A DNA stretch of 64,000 nt from Flavobacterium ardleyense (GTDB lineage: Bacteria > Bacteroidota > Bacteroidia > Flavobacteriales > Flavobacteriaceae). Where the stretch lies: contig NZ_CP137891.1 in assembly GCF_033547075.1 (NCBI RefSeq), forward strand, positions 2,976,001-3,040,000. The letters are read 5' to 3'. A program made the position numbers and the translations under genes. The notes beneath the pieces were generated by a model. The model saw only the letters and a program-made list of their open reading frames with translations. It had not been told where the DNA came from and made no database searches. Below are positions 1 through 8,803 of the stretch, one piece after another; within the stretch, counting starts at the first letter, position 1; every line of letters starts with the position of its first letter.

Positions 1-145
1 TAAAAGAAAAATAATTTTTTAATTACTGTTTTCTTTTCCATTTGTTGCAAAAAAATAATTCATTGCATACATACTGAATTAAATTTTAAACAATTTAGTT
101 TACTTTATTGATTTCTGTTTCTCATGTTTTTTTAGATTTTATTTT

Positions 146-982
146 CTAAAAGAAAACATTTGGATCGTCCACAATTTTCAATTTTAAAATATAATTTTTA
201 TACTTCTCTTTTTTAGCCTGCCCCCATTTTTTGATATTTGGGTCAGTTAATTCTATTAAGACAATACGACTAAGATATGATTTTTCTGTACCTGCATTCT
301 CACCGGATTCAAAGCCATTAAGTTGGTCTAAATTATCTAGCCAGAATTTAAAAAATCCATTGTCAGAGTCTTTAACAACTCGCTTTAAAATTAAATATGA
401 TTTCTTCGTAGATAACTCCGACTTATCAAAACTCTCGAAAAGGTCCTGCGTAACTTTCTTCAGTTTATGATCCTCTCTGTTTACGATTAGTAAATTTGAA
501 TACGCATACAAGGTTCTGATAGACCTATCGCCCGCTTCATATTTTGCTCTAAGTCCTGAAGAATTAAATTGCGGAAGGACTGCTTTTTTGGCTTCATTTA
601 ATACTGCTTCTGCATTAATTTCGCCGCTGCTGTAGTGCAAAAAATTTTTGTCCTTATCAAAATACAGTAACACGGGAACACTATCAAAATGTAAATTTGC
701 AGTTTTTAAAAAGGCTTTTTCAGCATCTGAAACTTCATTATACGTATTTATCGCATAATTGATAAAATTAGAATTGTAGTAGGAAATAATTTCAGCATCT
801 TCTTTAAGTAGAGTACCAAGACGTTTGCAAACTGAGCAGTCTGAATTGTAGTATTCTATAAAGACATTTTTGTTTTGCGCTTTTGCTTTTTTAAAGGCAT
901 CAGATAGAGATCTTTCAAACACAACTTGTGCAGAAGTAAAAAGGCTTGTGAAAAGAAGGACAGCGAGATAAATATTTTTCAA
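146..982 (-). CDS. Exported thioredoxin-like protein
   Basis: The 278-residue product starts with a signal peptide (residues 1-19, ending TSAQ). A thioredoxin-like segment follows, with a Cys-x-x-Cys pair at C49 and C52 in the context SDCSVCKRL. The stretch before it (KKAKAQNKNVFIEYY) is typical of thioredoxin_7/DUF255-like proteins that act as thiol-disulfide reductases or thiol chaperones in the periplasm. The C-terminal half (about 150-278) is charged and I recognise no domain in it. No neighbour is close enough to suggest an operon. The fold is fairly sure; the substrate is unknown. Confidence 0.8.
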   Translation of the reverse strand: MKNIYLAVLLFTSLFTSAQVVFERSLSDAFKKAKAQNKNVFIEYYNSDCSVCKRLGTLLKEDAEIISYYNSNFINYAINTYNEVSDAEKAFLKTANLHFDSVPVLLYFDKDKNFLHYSSGEINAEAVLNEAKKAVLPQFNSSGLRAKYEAGDRSIRTLYAYSNLLIVNREDHKLKKVTQDLFESFDKSELSTKKSYLILKRVVKDSDNGFFKFWLDNLDQLNGFESGENAGTEKSYLSRIVLIELTDPNIKKWGQAKKEKYKNYILKLKIVDDPNVFF

Positions 983-1519
983 AATAAATTATTTAAAGGA
1001 ATAGCTAAATTTTATAAGTCTGGATTTCTAAAATAGATTGAAGTAATAAAAAAAATACTCTGGTTTAATTAATAAATATCAATATACTAAGATTTTTTAA
1101 AAATAAAATTGTTTTTAGAAAAACATAACAATAGTTTCATTTTGGCAAACAGAATTTCAATACTAGATTTTTAATTAGTAACAACTTGATTAAACCTCAT
1201 CAGTCGGAAATTTCAAAAACTCTAGAATTCAGAATATGATTTTAAAATATAAAATTTGACTTCATATAATATTGAATAAATTATCAAGTACGTAAATTAG
1301 TTCTGTGCAAATTTTATAACTTCAATCGAAGTCAAATCTCATTCGTGCCCCACCTGATAAATGAGAATAATAGTATATCTCAACGATTAATTGTATAAAA
1401 TTGAAGTCTTTCGGCGAAAGCCAAAAAAAAATTTAATTATAATACCATTCCACGATTACTGTGATTGATACAAAATTCTTATATTAGATAGATCATCTTT
1501 CTTAAAAAAACAATGTCCT
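983..1519. other. Intergenic, no gene seen
   Basis: These 537 bases separate a leftward thioredoxin-like gene from a rightward patatin gene, so both promoters should lie here. The sequence is very AT-rich. I found no convincing TAnnTTTG box with a -33 partner, no RNA gene and no coding frame longer than a few codons. Confidence 0.5.
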
Positions 1520-3238
1520 ATGAGTGATATTCCAAAATTTAAAATTTGTCTAACGATGGCAGGCGCCGTATCTGCTGGTGCTTTTACCGCAGGAGTTATG
1601 GATTACCTATTAGAAACTCTTGAATTATGGGAGCAGGCAAAAAATAAAAACAGCAGTTTAGGTCCCGATCATCCCGAATATGATTTGTCAATTCCGATGC
1701 ATGATGTAGAAATCGACGTTATATCTGGTGCTTCGGCGGGTGGTATTTCTGGCGCACTTACTTTATTGAATGTGATGGATGCCAACTTTCAAGCAGTAAA
1801 TAAGGACAATCCTTTGGGTAAAAATAATCGCTTTTATCAAAGTTGGGTCGAAATGGGAGACGATTCAAAGTCGACAACTTTTGAAAAAATGTTGGAAAAT
1901 GATGATATCAAAAAGAATGAAAAACCGGAGTCTTTACTGAATTCTCGAGCAATTGATGTCATTGCAAACAACGCTTTGAACATTAAAACACAAAAAAAAT
2001 TACCCTCATATATTTCAGAAAGTCTCGATTTGGTGCTGACAACTACAAATTTGCGCGGCTTAAATTTTAAAATTGATTTTGGCGGAAGCGATAAAAACGG
2101 TTCTATTATAACAAGTCACGCTGGCTTTTTTAGGTATAAGCTCGCCAATGATCTTTATCCGCAAGGCATTCCTGAAGGAGATAATATGTATTATGTTCTA
2201 GATTTAAATAATGCCAAAGATATGGGGTATTTAAAGGATGCAACTTTAAGCACCGCGGCATTTCCAATAGGACTTAAGTCTAGAGAAGTAGCTATTTCGC
2301 AAAAATATGTAGAGCGCTATCCCAACTATCTTTTTGGTCAGCGTACAGGAATTTCTCCTATTATTAAAGATAGTCCTGTCTATAAATTTAATTCCATTGA
2401 TGGTGGATTGATAAATAATGAACCTTTCGCGATTGCATTAAAGATACTTAAAGAGAAAAATTTGGCCGACGTTCTTCTTGACCGTTATGCCGTTATTATG
2501 ATGGATCCTTTTCCAAATCAAGATAATGATATCGAAGAAGAGAATCCTCCAAGAGATATTATTTCAATTGCTAAGGGAATGTTTAAGGCGTTGCGAAATC
2601 AAGTGATGTTTAATCAAGACGGTATTTTGGAGGCTCTTGATCAAACAAACCGCACCAAATATCTCATCGAACCGGTGCGAAAAGTGATGTCTGCGGGCGG
2701 ATTGGTACGACCTAAGAACGATTTAGCGTCGGCACCTTTTAGCGGCTTTGCGGGATTTTTAGACAAGTCGTTCAGAAATCACGATTACCACCTTGGTAGG
2801 CAAAACTGCCAAAGTTTCCTACGCTATTATTTTGGAGTGCCAGAACCAGAAATTGCCGCTCGCCTTACGGATTGTCCAAATGTTGAAGCTTTTGAGAGAT
2901 TTTCTTTTAATGAAATTCAGGCAGAACGTAAAAGTCCACGGTTATTTCCAATTATTCCAGATATGCGTGTATTGCACGCTGCAACAAATAAGTACGACTT
3001 GGAAAATTACGGAATTGACGCGCAATTAAAATATCCAGAATACCCTTCTATTTCTCAAAAAAATTTTCAGAAACGATACAAATCATTGCTTAAAAATCGA
3101 ATTGAATCTGTATCTAATGCGTTGGTGTCAAACTTTTGGTTTTCAATTGTGAACAGGCTATTTTTAAGAAGTAAAGTTTACAATGAGCTAGAAAAAACCC
3201 TAGAAACAGAATTAAAAGAAGCGGGATTAATGCGATAA
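1520..3238 (+). CDS. Patatin-like phospholipase family protein
   Basis: The 572-residue protein has the patatin layout. A glycine-rich oxyanion-hole segment near the N-terminus (about 14-25, AGAVSAGAF) is followed by the nucleophile elbow G-A-S-A-G with Ser72, and by the D-G-G motif with Asp294 (SIDGG). Ser72 and Asp294 would form the catalytic dyad of a lipid acyl hydrolase. There is no signal peptide, so a cytoplasmic or membrane-face location is likely. The roughly 270 residues after the DGG motif are longer than in minimal patatins and I cannot assign them. The gene stands alone, with about 280 bp of non-coding DNA after it. The substrate is unknown. Confidence 0.85.
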   Translation: MSDIPKFKICLTMAGAVSAGAFTAGVMDYLLETLELWEQAKNKNSSLGPDHPEYDLSIPMHDVEIDVISGASAGGISGALTLLNVMDANFQAVNKDNPLGKNNRFYQSWVEMGDDSKSTTFEKMLENDDIKKNEKPESLLNSRAIDVIANNALNIKTQKKLPSYISESLDLVLTTTNLRGLNFKIDFGGSDKNGSIITSHAGFFRYKLANDLYPQGIPEGDNMYYVLDLNNAKDMGYLKDATLSTAAFPIGLKSREVAISQKYVERYPNYLFGQRTGISPIIKDSPVYKFNSIDGGLINNEPFAIALKILKEKNLADVLLDRYAVIMMDPFPNQDNDIEEENPPRDIISIAKGMFKALRNQVMFNQDGILEALDQTNRTKYLIEPVRKVMSAGGLVRPKNDLASAPFSGFAGFLDKSFRNHDYHLGRQNCQSFLRYYFGVPEPEIAARLTDCPNVEAFERFSFNEIQAERKSPRLFPIIPDMRVLHAATNKYDLENYGIDAQLKYPEYPSISQKNFQKRYKSLLKNRIESVSNALVSNFWFSIVNRLFLRSKVYNELEKTLETELKEAGLMR

Positions 3239-3514
3239 TAAGATTAGCTGATCTATTTCCTTTACTCCCTATCAGATAAGGTAAAACTTAATATGAAATT
3301 AAATAATCTACCGCACTATCCTTAATGAAATTCGATAAGAATGACTCAAAATTTATCTGATATTTCCACGACTCAAAAATACAGCTTATAAGAATTATCC
3401 AAAGTCTTGTAACATTTTCACTGCTTAAGTAATGTATTTTTACACTTGCACGATATTAAATATATAATTTATATGATTGTGTAACTTTATTACTAACCAC
3501 AAAAAATTAACATT

Positions 3515-4126
3515 ATGGCAGAAATTAAGATTGAAAAAAAGAAACCTATATGGCCGTGGATACTAGCGCTGTTACTTATTGCGCTAATTCTTTACTTTCT
3601 ATTTTTTAGAGAAACGACAGTTATAACCAATGAAAGTACTACAAACGATACGATTGTTGATAATACTGAAGTTATTGATGATGGGTATGTAAATGATAAT
3701 CTTTCTGATGTCGCAGCATTTCTTGCTTTCGCAAAAATGGATGACGGAAATATGACACTTGATCATGAGTATTCTCATAATGCTTTGACAAAACTTATAG
3801 ACGCTACTGAAGAAGTTTCTGAAAAAACTGACTTTGATTCAAAAATGGATTTGGATAGTGCTCGTAAATATGCCGATGAAATTACTAAAGATCCAATGGC
3901 GACAAATCATGCCGATAATATTAAAAAAGCAACTGATATAATTAGTAAAACATTACAAAACTTGCAGCAGGCAAAATTTACTAATTTAACTTCGGAAGCG
4001 TCTAAAGTAAAAACCTCATCTGAATCAATCAATGTAAAAGAACTTGCATTAAATCAGAAGAATAAAATCAAAGATTTCTTTTCTGATGCAGCGGTCTTAC
4101 TTGAAAAAATGAATAGTAATAATTAA
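3515..4126 (+). CDS. Single-pass membrane protein, unknown function
   Basis: The protein has 203 residues. A short, lysine-rich cytoplasmic start is followed by one strong transmembrane helix (about residues 11-31, PIWPWILALL...FLFF). An acidic, Thr/Asn-rich linker and a helical soluble domain (about 65-203) follow, and the domain is probably periplasmic. I do not recognise the family. The next gene (PRC-barrel protein) starts 11 bp downstream on the same strand, so the two are probably co-transcribed. The DUF2383 gene further on suggests a stress-related group, but that is inference from context only. Confidence 0.7.
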   Translation: MAEIKIEKKKPIWPWILALLLIALILYFLFFRETTVITNESTTNDTIVDNTEVIDDGYVNDNLSDVAAFLAFAKMDDGNMTLDHEYSHNALTKLIDATEEVSEKTDFDSKMDLDSARKYADEITKDPMATNHADNIKKATDIISKTLQNLQQAKFTNLTSEASKVKTSSESINVKELALNQKNKIKDFFSDAAVLLEKMNSNN

Positions 4127-4137
4127 AAACATACGTT

Positions 4138-4638
4138 ATGGACAAAGATAAAAAAGATTTATTTTATTTGGACGAACTATCCGATTACAAGGTTGCAGAC
4201 GATTATGCAGATGTAAGAGGATGGGATGTTAAAGATGTTGATAGTAGAGTTATTGGAAAAGTTGATGATTTACTAGTAAGTAAAAGAGCCGAGAGGGTTG
4301 TTTACTTGGATGTAGAAGTTAATTCATCTGTTATAGAGAAAGGACATGATGTATATGGAGCAACTTCTGATGGCATTCACGAATTTTTAAATAAAGATGG
4401 AGAGAATCACTTGATAATTCCTATTGGAATGGTAACTATTAGTAGAGATCGTAAAGAGGTGATGACAACTCAAATTAATCAAGAAACTTTTGCTAAAACG
4501 AAACGTTTTGCTAAGGGATATGCAATTGACCAGGACTACGAAGTAGGTACCTACAGAAAATACAATCCGGAGGAAGAAGCATTAGTGGTTTACGATGAAA
4601 ACTTCTACAATCGTAAAGGATTCGGTAGAAACCTCTAA
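4138..4638 (+). CDS. PRC-barrel domain protein
   Basis: The 166-residue soluble protein contains a PRC-barrel signature. The segment around residues 28-60 (GWDVKDVDSRVIGKVDDLLV) is the usual 'give the module a new value and connect to function' strand pair. A second conserved block lies around 95-125 (LIIPIGMVTI). PRC-barrels occur in photosynthetic reaction-centre H subunits, RimM and many small stress-linked bacterial proteins; here only the last kind fits. It follows the membrane protein by 11 bp and ends at a strong terminator. The exact function is unknown. Confidence 0.8.
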   Translation: MDKDKKDLFYLDELSDYKVADDYADVRGWDVKDVDSRVIGKVDDLLVSKRAERVVYLDVEVNSSVIEKGHDVYGATSDGIHEFLNKDGENHLIIPIGMVTISRDRKEVMTTQINQETFAKTKRFAKGYAIDQDYEVGTYRKYNPEEEALVVYDENFYNRKGFGRNL

Positions 4639-4662
4639 AGTACAGATAGAGAAATATATTAA

Positions 4663-4698
4663 AGGTGCTCAAGACTTATCTTGAGCACCTTTTTTTTA
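4663..4698 (+). terminator. Rho-independent terminator after the PRC-barrel gene
   Basis: A perfect 11-bp stem (AGGTGCTCAAG paired with CTTGAGCACCT) with a 6-base loop is followed by eight T residues. It closes the two-gene unit 3515-4638. Confidence 0.9.
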
Positions 4699-4931
4699 TA
4701 TTTAAAAAATGAATGCTACACTCCTGAATCTTGGCATTAAAATTTTTAATTTTTATAATAGTGCTATTTCTAAGATTTTAGTAGAGGCAAAAATTAAGTA
4801 TTGTTTTTAATTATTTTGTATTCCATGAACGGTAATAAAAAAGTCGTGTAACTCTCTCAAGAAATGTTGTAAGTAAATTTATTCTAATTATCTGCAATTT
4901 TGTAAATCAATAACCAATAAATTCAATAAAG

Positions 4932-5384
4932 ATGGATAATTCAAACAGTATCGACAAATTAAACAAATTAGTAGAAATTAATAATGATAGAGTTGAAGGA
5001 TATGAGACTGCTGCCAAAGAAATGGACAATGGTGAACTTCACAGCCTTTTTGGAAAATTAGCGGCAACTTCTCACAATAATCTATCGGAATTGCGCGCTG
5101 AAGTAAATAGACTTGGCGGCGAACCTACAGAGGGAACTAAAATTTCAGGAAAATTTTTTAGAGCGTGGATGGATGTAAAGGCGGCTCTATCGAGTGATGA
5201 AAGACAAACAGTGTTAGATTCTTGCGAATTTGGAGAAGATAAAGCACTTGAAGTTTATGAGGAAGTTTTAGAAGACACCAAAGATTTAACCTCAGAACAA
5301 GTGGCTATGATATCTAAGCAAAAAAGTGCATTGAAACAGGATCATGATCATGTGAAAGTATTACGAGATGCAAATAACGGATAA
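4932..5384 (+). CDS. PA2169-type DUF2383 four-helix-bundle protein
   Basis: This 150-residue all-helical protein matches the DUF2383 (PA2169 family, ferritin-like) pattern. It opens with IDKLNKLVEINNDRVEGYETAA, has a central LRAEVNRLGGEP segment, and ends with a helix containing LKQDHDHVKVLRD. In the family the four-helix bundle resembles ferritin-like proteins and is commonly stress induced; metal binding here is not shown. It has its own intergenic region of 293 bp and a strong bidirectional terminator behind it. Confidence 0.85.
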   Translation: MDNSNSIDKLNKLVEINNDRVEGYETAAKEMDNGELHSLFGKLAATSHNNLSELRAEVNRLGGEPTEGTKISGKFFRAWMDVKAALSSDERQTVLDSCEFGEDKALEVYEEVLEDTKDLTSEQVAMISKQKSALKQDHDHVKVLRDANNG

Positions 5385-5405
5385 AAATTTGTCTCGAAAT
5401 AAACT

Positions 5406-5433
5406 AAAGAAGCCTCAAATTTGAGGCTTCTTT
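5406..5433. terminator. Bidirectional terminator between convergent genes
   Basis: A near-perfect palindrome (AAGAAGCCTCAAA followed by TTTGAGGCTTCTT) sits between the DUF2383 gene and the convergent histidine kinase gene. A-runs on one side and T-runs on the other let it serve both strands. Confidence 0.85.
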
Positions 5434-7475
5434 TATTTTATAAAGGTATTTCCGGTTCTAAAATTAGTATTTTTCTGAAATGCAGAATTATCTATAATAA
5501 TTTCGATGGTAGTCCCCTTTCCTAGTTCTGACGTGATCTGAATAGTGCCTCCGAGGCTCTTGATTCGGCTATTCATATTATTATGACCAATTCCGCTTCT
5601 TTTAAGTTTTACGTCAAAACCGACGCCATCATCCTGAATGAGAATGCGGATTATATTATTATCTCTCTGAAAAGTTATAATACAATTTTGAGCTTTTGCA
5701 TATTTATTCACATTAAGTACTGCTTCTTGTATAATGCGATAGAGGTTTATTTTGTAAAGATTTGGAACATCATTCCAGTTAGACCCATCCATTTTAATAT
5801 AGGAGAATCTTGTTGTACTGATACCTTCTTGATTTTGTAGCAGCCCTTGCAGCAACATATTGAAATCGCTTGTGTCAAAGAAAGTATTGCGACTAAGCTC
5901 GTGCGAAATAGTTCTAATTTCACCTTCGACCTTTTTTAATTCTTCTATATAATCTTTTCGTTTCTCAATTGCATTTTCATCTTTTTTCGAATTAAAAAAG
6001 CCAAGATTCAGACGGATTCCGTAAAGTGTATTTATCACACCGTCGTGCAGTTCTTGCGCAATCTTAGTTTTTTCTACTTCCTTTGCCTGATTGATTTTCT
6101 GCTGTTGTTCTGTGAGTAATTTAAAAACATCCTCACTTGCTTTTTCTTGTAGTCTTAAAAATTGTAATTCCTTATTCTTATATTTTATATAACGAATTAT
6201 TACAAAGGTTACTAAAAGAATAATAAGTATAATCGCAACCATTATTATTATAATGTTGTTACGACTAAGTTCTTTATTAGCAGCTTGGATTTTGGTTGTT
6301 TCATATTCGATACGGGCATATTTATTTCGCGTCTTTTTCTGTAATGCCTGCGAATTGTCACTTATTTTAATATATTCTGTCAAATATTGCTGACTATTAT
6401 GCTGATCAATTCTCGCGAGTAGTCTTAACGTACTTAAAATTTCGTTCGTATTGCTGTTCTTGACCGCAATTTGATTGGCTAAGTTTATATATTTAATAGC
6501 ACTCAGGTTATCATTCTGACTCGCATAATACTCACCAAAATAGATGTATTTGTAAAGTAAATCTGATTCATTTCCTAGATTCTTCGCAATTTTTATAGAT
6601 TCTAGAAACATCGTTTCTACACCTAAATATTCGCCATTTTTAAATTTTGAATAAGCTAGGTTGCTGAGAACTCTTGCGTAGGATAAAGGGTTATTAACTT
6701 TTAGTCTTTCATTTAAAATAGATTTTAAATTTACAATGGACTTGTCATATTCCTGACGTTGATCGTAAAGATTGGAGATATTAACAACGGTAGAAACTCT
6801 ATAAATACTTTTCTCGCTTGTAGTCAAGTCTAATTTTTCTATATTCTGCAATGCATTGTTGTGATAGTTTAGTGCTGCATCAAAATCACCAATTTTCTCC
6901 AGACAACTTCCTAATAAAGAATTACACGAGTATAATAAGAAATAGTCCTTTGTATTTTTTAAGTTTTGCAAAGCCTTGGATACCTGAACTTCACAGGCAA
7001 CATAATTGCCATCGTAAAATAAAACGTACGCTTTATTAAACTGCATTCGAGCAACATTGGAAAAATCTCGATTTTTTAAGTAGATCTTTTCTGCCTGATA
7101 ATAGTAGTAGTACGCACTATCTTTTTGGGAGATTTGAAATGAATCGCCTATATAAAAGAAAGCCTTGGCCATCGATAAACTATCATTAGATCTCTGTGCA
7201 TATTTAAGAGCTTCTTTACTGATAGAGTAGGATAAAGCATATTCATTTATATAGTAATATTCTAATGCAATATCTAAATACTGGTTAGGGCTAATTATAT
7301 ATGGCGAGCGTTCCCGTAAGTCCTTTGATACTGAATCCAAGAACATCTTTCTTTGCTCAATCGGTAATGAACTTATTAGTTTTGGCGACCACTTAATGGA
7401 ATCGCTAGTTTGCATTCTGTTTTCCGAGCATGAGACAATTAGGTGAAGTAAGAATAATAGAGCAATATTTCTCAA
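5433..7475 (-). CDS. TPR-containing sensor histidine kinase, probable lipoprotein, TTG start
   Basis: The frame stays open up to 7625, but I choose TTG at 7475. A terminator (7528-7567) and a good promoter (7499-7529) lie between 7475 and the upstream candidate. Starting there also gives a clean signal sequence ending in the lipobox IVSC. The mature part is a TPR-like helical sensor (roughly 60-400 of 680 residues), then a transmembrane helix (NNIIIIMVAIILIILLVTFV), a HisKA_3 dimerisation domain with the phospho-acceptor His in ELHDG, and a HATPase_c domain (N box QEAVLNVNKYAKA, G1 box DDGVGFD, G2 GKGTT). This is the NarL-partner kinase type. The divergent response regulator at 7917 is the likely partner. 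Confidence 0.88.
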   Translation of the reverse strand: MRNIALLFLLHLIVSCSENRMQTSDSIKWSPKLISSLPIEQRKMFLDSVSKDLRERSPYIISPNQYLDIALEYYYINEYALSYSISKEALKYAQRSNDSLSMAKAFFYIGDSFQISQKDSAYYYYYQAEKIYLKNRDFSNVARMQFNKAYVLFYDGNYVACEVQVSKALQNLKNTKDYFLLYSCNSLLGSCLEKIGDFDAALNYHNNALQNIEKLDLTTSEKSIYRVSTVVNISNLYDQRQEYDKSIVNLKSILNERLKVNNPLSYARVLSNLAYSKFKNGEYLGVETMFLESIKIAKNLGNESDLLYKYIYFGEYYASQNDNLSAIKYINLANQIAVKNSNTNEILSTLRLLARIDQHNSQQYLTEYIKISDNSQALQKKTRNKYARIEYETTKIQAANKELSRNNIIIIMVAIILIILLVTFVIIRYIKYKNKELQFLRLQEKASEDVFKLLTEQQQKINQAKEVEKTKIAQELHDGVINTLYGIRLNLGFFNSKKDENAIEKRKDYIEELKKVEGEIRTISHELSRNTFFDTSDFNMLLQGLLQNQEGISTTRFSYIKMDGSNWNDVPNLYKINLYRIIQEAVLNVNKYAKAQNCIITFQRDNNIIRILIQDDGVGFDVKLKRSGIGHNNMNSRIKSLGGTIQITSELGKGTTIEIIIDNSAFQKNTNFRTGNTFIK

Positions 7476-7498
7476 TGTATTGTAAATTCCTAATTTAA

Positions 7499-7529
7499 CA
7501 AATATTTTATATACGTAATAGTAAACAAA
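7499..7529 (-). promoter_or_regulatory. Bacteroidota promoter of the histidine kinase gene
   Basis: On the minus strand a TTTG (-33) is followed after exactly 19 bp by AATATTTG, one base off the consensus -7 box TAnnTTTG. Transcription would start near 7492, about 17 bases before the TTG codon at 7475. This supports that start. Confidence 0.65.
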
Positions 7530-7567
7530 AAAACTGACTAATACACATTGGCATAAGTCAGTTTTTA
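7528..7567 (-). terminator. Terminator of the small lipoprotein gene
   Basis: The stem AAAACTGACT pairs with AGTCAGTTTT around a loop of about 15 bases. Read on the minus strand it ends in a T-run, just after the stop codon of the lipoprotein gene at 7585. Confidence 0.75.
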
Positions 7568-7584
7568 TAATAAAATTAAAATTA

Positions 7585-7803
7585 TTATCTTTTTGGTGGT
7601 TTAATAATATCCGGCTCTCCTGCAAATGGATCTCCAGTTGACATCGCCGTTGAATCTGTAGGTGTGGAAATAATTTCCTGATTCAAAGCTGGATTCGTCA
7701 TTCTAGAGCTGTCCATTGGCCCTTCAGCCATTTCATCAACAGAACAAGAAAATGTAAAAAGTGAAAGTGCGATCACTGCTATTGCTAAAAATTTATTTTT
7801 CAT
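7585..7803 (-). CDS. Small lipoprotein, unknown function
   Basis: The product has 72 residues. A typical lipoprotein signal (MKNKFLAIAVIALSLFTFSC) places the lipidated Cys at residue 20. The mature part is short, acidic and Pro/Thr-rich, ends in KPPKR and has no recognisable domain. It lies between the histidine kinase gene, from which a terminator separates it, and the divergent response regulator gene. It may be regulated with them, but that is only positional inference. Confidence 0.7.
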   Translation of the reverse strand: MKNKFLAIAVIALSLFTFSCSVDEMAEGPMDSSRMTNPALNQEIISTPTDSTAMSTGDPFAGEPDIIKPPKR

Positions 7804-7888
7804 AACGATTTGGGTTGTTTGTTATTTTCTAATACAAAGAAAACAATAAATTCATATTATAGGTTACGGCATACACGTAAAATTTTAT

Positions 7889-7896
7889 TAGATTTG
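7889..7896 (+). promoter_or_regulatory. -7 box of the response regulator gene
   Basis: TAGATTTG matches the Bacteroidota -7 consensus TAnnTTTG and lies 21 bp before the ATG at 7917. No clear -33 TTG is present at the usual distance. Confidence 0.5.
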
Positions 7897-7916
7897 AATT
7901 AAACTATATAACATTA

Positions 7917-8585
7917 ATGGCAACAAAAATTCTTATCGTAGATGACCACCCCATGACCGTGGCAGCCTACGTGAATTTATTGACTGAGATCAACCTAGGG
8001 CCATTTCCTGCCAAATTTATAACTGCTTACACGTGTGAACAGGCTTACAATATGATCAATATTCAAAATACCATGGAAACTCCAATTGACTTGGCCCTTC
8101 TGGATGTTAGTTTACCCTCCTTCGTTTTGCAAAATATTATGGATGGTGTTGATATCGGCAAGCACCTAAGAAAAAGAATGCCAGATTGTAAAATAATAAT
8201 ACAAACAATGCACAGCGAGCCGTTAAGAATCGATAATATTATCAATCAACTATCGCCTGAAGGTTTTATCTCCAAAAACGATATTGATTTTGAGAGTTTT
8301 CCTAAAATCTGCCAACGTATCATGAATGGCGACATCTATTATAGCCATACAATTGAACAAGCTCGGGAAGAATTTGCCAAATTTGATATAGATTTTGATT
8401 TGCATGACAACAAGATTCTTAATCTTTTATCACAAGGTGTCAAAACTATCAACTTGCCTGACTATATCCCTTTATCTTTGAGTACAATTGAGAAGAGGAA
8501 GGCAACTATTAAAGACCAACTTTTACAAGGAAAAGGCTCAGATCTGGAATTATTGCAAAAAGCGAGAAAGCTAGGATTAATATAG
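7917..8585 (+). CDS. Response regulator transcription factor (NarL/LuxR type)
   Basis: The 222-residue protein has an N-terminal receiver domain with acidic residues D9 and D10, phospho-acceptor D63 (LLDVSLP) and the conserved lysine K120 (FISK). A C-terminal helix-turn-helix region (about 160-205, KILNLLSQG...LSLSTIEKRKATIK) follows, like the LuxR-type HTH but diverged. It is encoded divergently from a HisKA_3 kinase of the class that pairs with NarL-type regulators, so it is the likely cognate partner. Its stop overlaps the convergent DUF2945 gene by 9 bp. Confidence 0.87.
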   Translation: MATKILIVDDHPMTVAAYVNLLTEINLGPFPAKFITAYTCEQAYNMINIQNTMETPIDLALLDVSLPSFVLQNIMDGVDIGKHLRKRMPDCKIIIQTMHSEPLRIDNIINQLSPEGFISKNDIDFESFPKICQRIMNGDIYYSHTIEQAREEFAKFDIDFDLHDNKILNLLSQGVKTINLPDYIPLSLSTIEKRKATIKDQLLQGKGSDLELLQKARKLGLI

Positions 8586-8798
8586 TTTCCTAGACTTTTT
8601 TAAAGCGCTGCCTTTGTGAGCAGCAATATGATCTGACTTATCACTTCTTATTTCATATTGCGGATCGTCTTTGCTCGCGTGGTGCGTATATCCTTTATAA
8701 TCAAAATCCTGATAATGTAATTTTATAATTTTGCCACTCACCATTCCCGCTTCTGAATTCCACTTTACATGGTCTCCAATTTTAAAATCTGATGCCAT
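8577..8798 (-). CDS. DUF2945 (HVA1/Tudor-like) small protein
   Basis: This 73-residue protein matches the DUF2945 or 'hypervirulence associated protein TUDOR domain' family: FKIGDHVKWNSEAGMVSGKI, then a YTHHASKDDPQYEIRSDKS strand pair and a His/Lys-rich end. The family is small, widespread and of unclear function. It ends inside the last codons of the convergent response regulator gene. The OmpA gene follows downstream on the same strand (ends 8804, upstream in reading direction), so it could be the last gene of the PorP/OmpA unit. Confidence 0.8.
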   Translation of the reverse strand: MASDFKIGDHVKWNSEAGMVSGKIIKLHYQDFDYKGYTHHASKDDPQYEIRSDKSDHIAAHKGSALKKSRKLY

Positions 8799-8803
8799 AG
8801 TTT

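Noticed and set aside
7476..7625. N-terminal extension of the histidine kinase to 7625
   Set aside because: It contains the terminator of the lipoprotein gene and the promoter of the kinase gene, and overlaps another coding region.
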